A stretch of DNA of 64,000 nt from assembly GCA_037974335.1 (NCBI GenBank), contig CM075760.1:15804059-15868058 (forward strand). Direction: 5' to 3'. The DNA is from Prionace glauca. Taxonomy: Eukaryota > Chordata > Chondrichthyes > Carcharhiniformes > Carcharhinidae. This document shows, piece after piece, positions 54,437-64,000 of this stretch; position 1 is the stretch's first letter, and every line of letters begins with the position of its first letter. The translations under genes were made by a program, and so were the position numbers. A model generated the notes under the pieces. The model was not told the origin of the DNA and made no database searches. It was given only the letters and a program-made list of their open reading frames with translations.

Positions 54437-54557
54437 TTTTTCAGACCCCATGCATCTGCACTTTTTTTTAATGAACAACAGTTATTTGATCAGATTAGTA
54501 AAAGGATTGTCAAAGATGGGAAAGCTTTATGGATTGATTTAGAAGAGGGAACTGAGA
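54437..54557 (+). repeat. Direct repeat, second copy (arm B only)
   Basis: About 90% identical to 53,563-53,683. In this copy the frame reads FFNEQQLFDQISKRIVKDGK then ALWIDLEEGTE without a stop, followed by about 20 more codons. The family is not recognised. It may be a piece of an unidentified mobile element or of an exon. Confidence 0.7.
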
Positions 54558-56417
54558 TAAGTAGATTTCGGAGGGAATACCAGAGGTTCGGGCCTAAGCA
54601 GTTGAATACATTTCAAGTTGAAAAAAAACAATGATTTAAAATATAACAAAACAAACTGCAGAATGCATACACTTTGAATTATATTCAATCGTAACCTAAG
54701 TGTCAAGACTTGTTCTGTGGCATTTTTTTTAAGGAAAGAGGTAAGCAATTAATGATTGGATAGATATTCAGCCTGTTGGGTCCATCTGAGATATTGTAAG
54801 TCCACAATTCAGTCTCATATCGTCACCGTATCAGTGAATGCTTTTAATAAAATGAGACAGACGAAACATTTTTCGCGAAAATCTGTGGTAAATTGACACA
54901 ATACAACACAACATTCAACTGTTAAAATGTATCTCAACAGGGATTACCTGACGCTGTTACAACGAATGCTGCACCATTGTTCAGATACTGGCCTGTCCCC
55001 CAATGACGTTTAATAACTTAGAAATTGTTAAAACGTTCACGCTAAATACAGTAACAGAGCAATTCGGCGTTTCTCACAGTTACTTATAGATATTAGCAAA
55101 ATATAAACCTACACTTCCAAACAAGAATGACTGGTATCGGACAGGCACATCCATGTATATCATGATTGATAATACCTTGACAGGAAGTATATTTATCGTC
55201 CGGTATTGAATTAACAAAGACAGGTTCTTCCGTCATGCAAAGAGACAAATCTCGTGTAACATAAAAATACATTGGATCTCAGGCAATATAATCAGATCCG
55301 TGCTGGACATTAGTACTAATTGAGAGGACCTAATGTCACATAAATAGAGGGATGGTCCAGTGTAGATTAACGAGAGATACGAGCGAATGTAATATAAAGA
55401 CGGTCAGGATCTACCGACATATAATTAAATATTGGAGCTGGTACAAAATAAGTAGAAATATGGACTGGTGTGATGTAGTCACTGAGATGGCTCCATTAAT
55501 TCATAACTAATAAAGCAGTGTGTTCTGTACACTGGCCCTTTTGCCAGTGGGTAACAGATTCTTCCTAATGAGTAAAACATTCCCATTAATAGCTTTGAAC
55601 TTTGTACTAAATCTCCCGTAGACTGCTCAGTTCTAAGAGAAACAAACTCAGTGTTCAGCTGTTCTGATAGTGGAACTCATGCATCATTAAGGTCAAACTC
55701 TCAGACCCTGTGCCTCGCGTGTTTCCAGATGTTATTTTAAGAATTGATGGAAGTTTTACATGGATTTCCATTAATCATTGCCATCGAGTCAGAATAAGAT
55801 TGAAGACTAGGAAAAAAACTTGCCTCTGACAATTAAATACACCCGTGTAATATTGGACACTGATCCCAGACTTTAGACACAGTGAACTAAATGGCATAAT
55901 ATCAAAACACAACATGTGATCAGTTAACAGTCTTCTCTCACAGGAGTCAAAATCATTTTTGAAAAAGATGGTAATATGTTCAATTCCCACAACAGATACC
56001 TGAACTCATGATCCAACTTGTGACCCAGTGATGAATGTTCAATTATTTCATTATTAGATGTGATGATACTTAATTGTAGCAATATTATTATTAAACTGGT
56101 AATACAGAATTTTGAAATAATGTTCTGGGGACAGGAGTTCAAATTCCAACCCGACAGCTGGGGAATTTCAATTCAATTAATTTGCTTCAACTGAAATAAA
56201 CATTCTTCTGTAATTAATAACAATCATATTTCATCAAAGCTCATCTTCTCCAGTGGTTTTAAAGAGAGGACATTTTATTCCTTACTTATAAAGTATAGTC
56301 AATTGTCAGAAGAAGCAACAGGCCTGAGGATTGTGAATTAAACGAATGAAGACAAAATGATTGAGGGGGGAAATAGATTATGAGAATAAAACTGCAGGGA
56401 ATATTAGAGATATAATG
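54558..56417. other. Arm B DNA without a gene
   Basis: Mirrors 23.5-25.5 kb, with matching blocks such as TACACTGGCCCTTTTGCCAG (55.53 kb). A degenerate tandem family (55.18-55.48 kb) and a second-family SINE piece (56.10-56.23 kb) are visible. Confidence 0.5.
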
Positions 56418-56695
56418 GCGGTATTGTAGCACAGTAGTGAGCATTCCTGCTTCACAGCGGCCCGGATTCGATTGCCCTCTTGGGAGACTGCCTGGGTGGT
56501 CCTGCACGTTCTCCCCGTGTCTACGGGGGTTTCCTCTGAGTGCTGTGATTTCCATGCACATTCTGTATTGGTCAGAAGAATTTAACCAGATGGACGCCAG
56601 GCTGCGGTTGGGGATTTCACAACAACTTCAGTGCAATGCGAATGGAAGCTTTATCTGTGACATTTTTAAAAATAAACTAATTGTGAAAACGTTAT
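56418..56695 (+). mobile_element. HE1-like SINE
   Basis: GCGGTATTGTAGCACAGTAG, CCGGATTCGATTGCC, CTGCACGTTCTCCCCGTGTC and a 3' end with ACAACTTCAGTGCAATGCGA. It is moderately worn. Confidence 0.8.
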
Positions 56696-58660
56696 GAACA
56701 TCTGAACGGACAAAGTTTAATGAAGACAAATGTACGTAACTTGCATTCAGAAACCAGAGAAATTATAGTGGGGAAGGAAGAAATGTTGGTGGAATAGACA
56801 ACAAAGTTTGACTCCATCTTCACAAAAGAGGTCACAATTATCCTTCCAAAAGTGTTATGGAACCAAGGGGATAGTTGGATGACGGCATTGAAGAATACTA
56901 GTATTAGTATGAAAATCATATTGGGGGAATTAATACAGTTAAAAGCTGAAAAATCACCAGGGCCTAATAATCTATATCGCAACATATGAGGGGAAATGGC
57001 CCCGGGGAATATTGGATGCATTGGTGGTCATCTTCTAAAATTCGATACACTCTGGAGCAGTTCCTACAGATTGTAACTCCAATGTATACAATGGAAGGGA
57101 GAGTGACGATGATGAATTACAGCCTGATTTTTGTATCAGTGAAGATGTCAGAGACTGTTAGCAAAGATATAATAGCAACATATTTGAAAGGCATCAACGG
57201 AGTTGGATTAAGACAGGATGATCTTAAGAAAGCCATGCTATTCTTAACAAACCTACTTGCATTTTTTAGTTAATATAAATAATAGAATAGGCAAGGGGGA
57301 GGGGGTGGACCACAGTACGTGGTGTATTTTCACTTTAAGAAGACATTTGGGAAGGTTTCTCATAAAATATTAGAAGACCAAATTAAAGCACGTGGGATCG
57401 GGAGTAACGTATAGGCATAGGTATATAAATTGTTGACAGATAAGAAAGTGAGAGTGGAAATAGATAGGGATTTTTCCCGAGTGGTTTTTCAGCTCCAAGT
57501 GGGGTACCACAGGGTCTGAATTTATTTTATTTATTTATTCGTCACAAGTACGCTACAGTAACACTGCAATGAGGTTACAATGAAAATTCCTGAGACACCA
57601 CACTCCAGCTCACTTTCGGGTACACACACCTGAGGGAGAATTTATGCCAATGCACCTAAGTAGAACGACTGTGGGGCTGTGGGAGGAAACCTGAACACCT
57701 GGATGAAATCCACATAGACACGGAGAAAACGTGCAGATACTGTACAGCAATGACCCAAACCGGGATATGAACCGAAGTCCCTGGCGCTGTGGCCAGTGGG
57801 ATCTAGATGAAGGAATCCATTGTACCATGTCCAAAATGGCTGGCGATTCAAAATTTGACAAATTTGTCAACTGTGAGAAGGGCCCCGGAGGGTAGCGCGA
57901 GGGACTGGGGGTTGGGGAGGTGTAGGGGTGAGTGTACTCATGGAGGGGAGCTTAAATGTGATCTGGACAATTTGAGTGAATGGGTGAACAAGTAACAGAT
58001 GCCTTACAACGGGATAAATGTACAGTTATATACTGGTGTGTGAAGCCGAAAGCAACATATATTAGGAAGTGTGATGTCAGCATGGACCTGGGTGTCCTTT
58101 TGCACCACTCAATGAAATTTTAGAGCGAAGCACAATAAGCAATTAGGAAGGTTTTTGTTGCAAGAAGACATGAGTTCTGAATTAGGGAAGTCTATCTGCA
58201 GTTACCCCGGGCCTAGAAAGAGTGTAAAAGGGACTTACTAACATGCAATCGGGACTTAATGGTTTGATTTATAAGGAGAGGTTGGATATACTGTTTTTTT
58301 TCCTCTGGAGCGTAGAAGGCTGAGGGGTGATCTTGTAAAATGAAGAGGGACACAGATCAGCAAGATAGTCAATATCTTGTCCCAAAGATAGGGGAGTCTA
58401 AAACTCGAGGGAACAGGTTTAAAGTGAGAGGGGAGAGATACAAAAGCGTCCAGAGGGCCATTTGTTTCCACAGAGAGGTTGGTGAGTGTCGAAAGCAAGC
58501 TGCCAGAGGTAGTGGTAGACGTTGTTACAATTTTGTCTTTTAAGAAGCATTTAGTCAGTTACACGGGTAAGATGGGTATAGAAGGATATGGGCCAAATGC
58601 AGGCAATAGGGATTAATTTTGGTGTTAAAAAAAGGGCGACATTAGCAAGTTGGTCCGAAA
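56696..58660 (+). mobile_element. Old CR1 LINE reverse transcriptase to 3' end, interrupted by a SINE
   Basis: Readable pieces in order are AAATCACCAGGGCCTAATAA (KSPGPN), AAGACATTTGGGAAGGTTTC (KTFGKVSH) and AAGCACGTGGGATCGGGAGT (ARGIGS). GTGGGGTACCACAGGGTCTG (VPQGL-like), GATCTGGACAATTTGAGTGA (DLDNLSEWVN) and CGTAGAAGGCTGAGGGGTGA (RRRLRGD) follow. Stops and frame changes are numerous. A SINE (57,525-57,795) lies inside and is shared with arm A. Confidence 0.75.
57525..57795 (-). mobile_element. HE1-like SINE, shared with arm A
   Basis: The reverse strand shows the tRNA head region (CCACAGCGCCAGGGACTTCG), the body and the 3' end with GTAACCTCATTGCAGTG. It occupies the mirrored position of 22,155-22,400, so both predate the duplication. 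Confidence 0.8.
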
Positions 58661-58689
58661 GACCAGTTTCCATGCTGTAAACCTCTGTG

Positions 58690-59360
58690 ACCGAGATGAT
58701 TGGCTTTAAACAACCACAACCATCTTACTCTGTGCTCGGTATGACTGCGGCCAGTGAAATATTTACCCCCGGATCCCCATTGATTGAAGCTTTGCTCAGG
58801 GTCCTTGCTGTGACAGTCGGACAAGTTGTGCACTGATGTCGAGGGCAGGCTCTCTCACCTCACCATATTAAATCAGCCAGTTCCACTATATTTGGAGGAA
58901 GTTTAAATGATTTCTGGAAATGAGTGTTCCTGGTGTGACCCAAACAGAGCATCACTGAGCAAATTATTATTATTACCATCATTATTATTATTACCATTGT
59001 TATTATTATTATTCCCATTATTATTATTGCTTATTCAATAATCCTTGATTCTTTCTGCTATGATGACCGAGTTCCGCTCATTGGGCGGAAGTTGGTACAT
59101 TTGAATTTGTCCTGCCTTTTGCGATCAGGCAAGTCTATCAAAATTCCACAATGTTGTGTCTTTGATAGTGTCTTAGCTGTACTTGAATAGATTGGCTGAG
59201 GCACAGCTAGTCCCAGAGCAAAGATCGTTACTATTGTTGCTGAAATATTGTCAGGACGGATAATCTTTACAGTGTCCAATGCTTTTAACATGGGGTTAGG
59301 CCACATACCATTCAGGATCATATTGCATGACCGAGCGGGCTCCAGGAGATGAATGACCAA
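58690..59360 (-). mobile_element. Second LINE family, reverse transcriptase part (arm B copy)
   Basis: The minus strand keeps VKIIRPDNISATIVTIFALG, the KFKCTNFRPMS remnant of NYRP, and the tract GATTGGCTTTAAACAACCAC in plus orientation. It mirrors 21,340-21,900. An (ATT)n run lies within at 58,965-59,035. Confidence 0.7.
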
Positions 59361-59854
59361 TTCCTGTCCCTATCTTCCTATGTTATCATGTAAAATGAGT
59401 TGAACTACTCGGAGACCGGCATCTGTGATGCTGGGGACCTGAGGAGGAGGCCGAGATGGAACATCCTCTTGGCACTTCTGGCTGAAGATATTAGCAATTG
59501 TTTCAGTCTTGATTTTTTTTCCTTCTTGCTGATCTCCCCCATCTTAAAAATTGGGATTTTATTTGAGACTTCTGCTGTGTTTATATTCCACATATATATA
59601 CATGGAGGCCAATTCAAAATGAACGTACACAGAGTCCAGTGTAGTGTTGAAGCAGTGCCTGAATCATCTAAAGTAACTGATCAAGATTGCAGTTCCATCT
59701 GCTGGCAAAACTCTGCAATTACAGTTAACTGTGACAATATCATTATCAGGTATGGTCAATGATACTAATGTATCAAGAATTCACTTCTTTGGAAGGTGCC
59801 AAAATTAAAGGTGCAAAGAATTGTATATGTACGCTGTTGAATAATGTAGGTTAG
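59361..59854. other. Arm B DNA without a gene
   Basis: The plus frame at 59,400-59,762 has no conserved counterpart in arm A (20.7-21.2 kb), so no gene is called. Confidence 0.5.
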
Positions 59855-60700
59855 GTGGTGTCCAATCGGAATCTATCTAGGGACCTCAATTATTGACAAT
59901 ATTCATCAGCGACTTAAATAGTTACAAAAATAGACAAATATCCAACTGATATTGATTAAGATTTTTTTTAGAAACACAAACTTAAATTCAGCTAATGCCC
60001 AGCGAGATTTGGAATTCCGGTGCAGAGCTTCTTAAAATGCCACGAACTGATGCAGAAAACAGTCAAGAAGGCCAAACGAATGCTGGTCTTCATATCTAAA
60101 GGATAGGAGTACAGGGATGCAGGTGTTGTGCTGCAATTGTGCAAAATCTTTGTTAGACCCCAATTACAGAACTCTGAGCAGGTATGGGCAACAAACTTTG
60201 GAAGAGTGTTCACCCTGGAAGGAGTTCAATGCAGGTTTACAAGAATTATACCTGATTTTAAGGAGTTAGGTTGCGAGGAGAATTGAGACAAATTAAGAGA
60301 TTTTCGCTCGAATTCAGAAGTTTGGAGGGTGCGCTCACAGAAATCAACAAAATATTTACAGGGAAGGACAGAGTTGACAAAGATAAAATGTTTCCACCTG
60401 TTGAAGGCACGAGAATAAAGGACTATATTAAAAAAAAAAGGCCAAGCCATGCAGGAGAGTTGATACAAAGCATTTCTACACACAGAGAGTGGCGAAGTTT
60501 GGAACTCACTTCCTCAAACGCCGGTGGATGCTGGCTCAATTGTTAAATTTAAGTCTAAGGTAGTTTTTTTTTAATTGATCAGGGGTATCAAGGGATATGT
60601 ATCGCGGGCAGGTACATGGAATTTGGTTACAGATCAGCCAAGATCTTAAAGAATGGCGGGATGAGTCTATGGAGTTGAATGGCCCACTCCTGTTCCTATA
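59855..60700 (+). mobile_element. Old CR1 LINE (arm B copy, no SINE)
   Basis: Pieces in order are GGGACCTCAATTATTGACAA, AAGAAGGCCAAACGAATGCT (KKAKRML), GACCCCAATTACAGAACTCT, GGAGTTCAATGCAGGTTTAC (GVQCRF) and CTCGAATTCAGAAGTTTGGA. The 3' end GATCAGCCAAGATCTTAAAG and CCCACTCCTGTTCCTATATT follow. It mirrors 19,456-20,640 but is uninterrupted at the point where arm A carries a SINE. Confidence 0.75.
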
Positions 60701-60949
60701 TTGCCAAGTCAGCCTCAGAGCAAAATGACTCAATTCATGTTAATGTATTTGTCTTAATCCTGGTTAGAAGGAAGAATGTTGATCAAAGCCCTGTTGGAGA
60801 CCATGGTGCCTTTAACGTCCAGCTTGGCAATCATGGCGTTGGGGAACGTTTATTCCTTCATCATTCCACCTGAAAGATAGTTGGGGTCATTATCTCTGAA
60901 TCCTCCCAGGAAGGCAAGGTGGAGTCTTAAGTTGAAGGAACTTAAATAC

Positions 60950-60954
60950 TGTGT

Positions 60955-60997
<43 letters not shown>

Positions 60998-61000
60998 TAC
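60950..61000. repeat. (GT)n microsatellite
   Basis: About 20 GT units. It mirrors the (CA)n of arm A at 19.2 kb. Confidence 0.95.
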
Positions 61001-62611
61001 GTGCATGTGTATATGAAAAGAAGACAATACGTGAGACAGAGTGAGAACAAGAGAGAATATGTGGGTGTGTGTTTGGCTATGTGCTTTGTCTGGAAAATGT
61101 CAAGTTGTGCACAAATCAATTTCACAATGTTCCAAACATAACAATCCACTCTCATCCACCTAATCATTTTCACTCTTTCCAGCTTCGATTTGAAGACCCA
61201 CCATCAGCAGGATGTGACTCTAGACGGACAGCAGTATGTGTAACTGGGCAATGCCTTCTGAGATGTCCTGGAATAACACTCTGCTGTAAATAAGTTAAGC
61301 ACAAGAAACAAAAGTTGGTCTTCCCAGCGACCCCCGTATCCCATGGAAGAATAAATGCAATAAAACACAAGCATACATGTTTATGTAGTATAAAATATAT
61401 CATCTCTCTGTATCAACTCTCGCAATCTGCCTGTATTTATTTCTATCCAACTATCACAGTGTTTGGTTGTGTTGGAGAGATCATGATTGTTGCTACCAAG
61501 GTTCCGGAGAAGCTGGAAACTTTCTTTTCCTAAGAAATGGGAAACATTGGTATAGATTTACAAATTAAAAAATAAGTAAGTTGCCTGCAGTACTGTTGCT
61601 GGGCAGATTTGATTATAAATAGGCCCCATTGACAATGCTACGAGATTGAAGTTGGCTTGCAGCCAAGCGCTCAGTACTGAGTAAACAGATCTTTGATTTA
61701 CTGAACAAACACCGTCAGATGTTTCCTGTAAATATTTTCGGGTGTTTGGCAGCAGGTTGGACTGTGAACGTGAATCTGTAAGGATAGAATGGAACTTAGT
61801 CAGTAATATAATAATTGTTTGATTTCCACGAGAAAGACACTTTTTAAATGGTATTCTTTCTCAGCAATTTTTTTAAATGAATGCACTGTTCACTATGTGA
61901 TTAAACAATATCAGAAACTAGTAAATTGGCCAGGTGCTCTTTCATTTTTATAACTTCCAAATAAATGCCCTTTCAACAATTAAAGCCATGTTGTGAACTA
62001 CGCAATCATATGCATGGAGGGGATTTTGAAGATCCCAATCCCTCAGTCCAATGAGATCAGTGTAATGGCCGCAAAATGGAAATAATTAAAAGTAGAAGAA
62101 AACCATATAACTGCCTTCAACAGCACGGATTCTTGGAATATTCTCAGTGCTTTGCCCCTCTCTTACATTTGATTAGATCCATGTTCTGTTGTGCAGCACA
62201 ATCTGATTTCGACCACTTACCAGTCCCTCTCGTAGCTGCCAATCTGTGAAGAAATGACCCGTTCATAACCTGGTTCAGTGGAAGATAAAACATTTATTCT
62301 TGTGATATTGTGCAATATGCCGCAAAGTCCTGATGTCCTGTTTTCACACTACCAGTGAATGTTAGACAGCCAGGAGCTGATAAAATGAGCTGCAATGATC
62401 TGGATGCTGAGGGAGAACTTTCCTGATCCCGGTCTCCTTCTGACTCATTAAATTTTCGGTCCAAAGTCGATTTTAATTTCACGTTTCTCTGTCAAGTAAT
62501 CATAAGTCAACCAGTTTTCTTTCACCGTTAATTTTCACAGGGTTAAGTATCTATTGGGAAAATATAAGATGTGACATTGCATCATATGAGGATTTTCATT
62601 TTTGAATGTAT

Positions 62612-62935
62612 TTGTGAGTTGCACGGTGACATCTTTGTTAGCACTTCTGCCTTAAAGCGCCAAGGACACAGTTTCAATTCCAGATTTTGGTCTATGTGGA
62701 ATCACTACCTGTGTGGAGTGTGCACGTTCTCTAATTGTCTGCCTATTTACTCACACTGTCAAATAATGTGCCGCTTAGGTTGACTGGCGATGATAAATTG
62801 ACCCATAATATCGGGAATTAGCAGGGAATATAGTTGGGTGTTGGGGATAGGGCCTGGGTAGGAATGGTATCGGTGCGGTCCCGATAGGTCAAATGGCCTC
62901 CTTCTGCTCTGTAGGGATTCTATGAACATGGACAT
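62612..62935 (+). mobile_element. HE1-like SINE, shared with arm A
   Basis: GAGTTGCACGGTGACATCTT, GTGTGGAGTGTGCACGTTCT, GGTGCGGTCCCGATAGGTCA and the tail CTGTAGGGATTCTATGAAC. It mirrors 12,005-12,320. Confidence 0.8.
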
Positions 62936-63215
62936 CGCTGGATGACCAGAATTTATTGCCTCCCTCTTGCCAAGGGCAATGGAGAGCCAACCACATTGCC
63001 GTGGCTCTGGAATTGCAGATAGGCCCGACCAGTTAAGGACAGCAGATTCCCTTCTCCAAAATACATTAGTGAAGCGAATGGATTTTTTTTACACAATCGA
63101 CAATGATATCATGATCATAAGTAGATTCTTATTTCCAGATGTTTTTACTAAATTTAAATTCTACCCATCTGTTGTTCTGGGATTCGAAGCCAGGTCTTGA
63201 AAACGTCAGTTCAGT
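62936..63215 (-). mobile_element. Second-family SINE, shared with arm A
   Basis: CAGAATTTATTGCCTCCCTC, CAACCACATTGCCGTGGCTC and GATTCCCTTCTCCAAAATAC. It mirrors 11,735-12,004. Confidence 0.75.
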
Positions 63216-63690
63216 TTGTGGATGAATTGCCAGTGATACTAACAGTCGGCCATTGCTCCTCTTCTTCGTGCATCCGGTCTCAAATTACAGTGATAGCTAC
63301 TCACACCTGAAATACAATCATCCGAGCATTTAGTTACATAAATCGATAATAATTCCTCTGATTAATTATGTTTTTGCTGCAATGTGTTAGAAACTCAAAA
63401 TTATTGGAAATCAGACTGACGTATTTATCCTGATAAGGTAATGCCATCTTCTTTATGTTTATTCCATTGTGAAGTGGTGCAGAAATGAAGGGACTTAATT
63501 TACAATCAATTTTTTTTCTCTCTCTAATACACTTGCTCAAATGCAATTTCACCTCTTGGACTATCGAAGACGTTACAATGGATTTCACTGTTACTGCCTC
63601 AGTGTTAGTCTGTCTCTTGAATGTTCCAGTGCCAGCAATCATTAACTGGGAATAATTCTCAGTATTTTTGATATATTTTATTTGATTTCA

Positions 63691-64000
63691 TTTGATTTAT
63701 TATTATCATATATGTAAGTACACAGTGAAAATTATTCATTCTTGCACTATATACAGATGGAGCATACCGTACATAGGGAAGGACGGGAGAGAGTGAAGAA
63801 TGTTATGTTGCAGTCATAGCTAGGGTCTAGAAAAAAAGAATCAATTTAATGCGAGGTGAATCCATTCAGTAATCTGATTGCAACAGTAAAGAAGCTTTTT
63901 TGAATCAGCTTGTACGTGTCCTCAGATTTTGTATCTGTCCCCGATGTCAAAAGATGATTCAGTATGTCCGGGGTGCCTGACGTTTTATTTTCATAGTTCA
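63691..64000 (+). mobile_element. Interspersed repeat in the leader intron of copy 3, running to the edge
   Basis: GATTTATTATTATCATATAT, ATGGAGCATACCGTACATAG, TAATGCGAGGTGAATCCATT and ATGTCCGGGGTGCC are followed by TTTTCATAGTTCA. It is the partner of 10,985-11,285. In copy 2 the same TTTTCATAG lies about 16-18 bases from the VH exon. Confidence 0.75.

Larger units (their letters stand above)
61190..63690 (+). repeat. VH leader-intron and 5' flank, copy 3, facing right
   Basis: The reverse complement aligns with copy 2 along its length at roughly 87%. Blocks include GGCAGCAGGTTGGACTGTGA (61.75 kb), CAACCAGTTTTCTTTCACCG (62.51 kb) and CATTGTGAAGTGGTGCAGAA (63.47 kb). On the plus strand it leads to the right-hand edge in the orientation of a VH gene. 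A decayed leader-like stretch ends CCTGATAAGGTAATG near 63.45 kb. Confidence 0.75.
48740..64000 (-). repeat. Arm B of a very large inverted duplication
   Basis: This is the mirror image of arm A (10,720-34,030), with matched blocks listed there. It is shorter because it lacks the CR1-B and composite block, the 14-kb CR1 fragment and one SINE, and has 8 rather than 24 minisatellite units. It runs to the window edge, where copy 3 of the VH leader intron is reached. Confidence 0.85.

Overview
The window looks like nuclear DNA of an elasmobranch, most likely a shark. Its left edge carries an unrearranged immunoglobulin heavy-chain mini-cluster of the V-D-D-J type known only from cartilaginous fish. 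The rest is filled with CR1-type LINEs, a second LINE family and tRNA-derived SINEs of the elasmobranch HE1 style. I cannot name the species.

Layout. (1) 0.7-2.6 kb, minus strand: leader exon, VH exon, D1, D2 and JH. All are in germline configuration, and recombination signals with 23, 12/22, 12/12 and 23 bp spacers are readable base by base. The constant exons would lie off the left edge. (2) 2.6-10.7 kb: the V 5' flank (copy 1), a 180-bp inverted repeat and old interspersed repeats. (3) About 10.7-34.0 kb: arm A of a very large inverted duplication. It begins with a broken VH pseudogene and its 5' flank (copy 2), and runs through CR1 and SINE debris to a 24-copy, 84-bp minisatellite. (4) About 34.0-48.7 kb: the unduplicated centre. 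It holds a GPR139-like class A GPCR with an intact main exon but a first exon out of frame, an apparently intact CR1 LINE with both ORFs, good tRNA-Phe(GAA) and tRNA-Leu(AAG) genes, and several degenerate tRNA-Glu copies. (5) About 48.7-64.0 kb: arm B, the mirror image of arm A, with only 8 minisatellite units. It ends in V 5' flank and leader intron (copy 3) on the plus strand, so a VH segment facing right should begin within tens of bases past the window.

How it fits together. The window spans two oppositely oriented immunoglobulin cluster neighbourhoods that point away from each other. Copies 2 and 3 share insertions that copy 1, next to the intact VH, lacks. The inverted duplication is therefore younger than the split from the functional cluster. 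SINEs present in one arm or in both give a relative clock.

Limits. Repeat boundaries and identities were judged by eye. The immunoglobulin class (IgM or IgW) cannot be read without the constant exons. No capsid- or envelope-bearing element was recognised.
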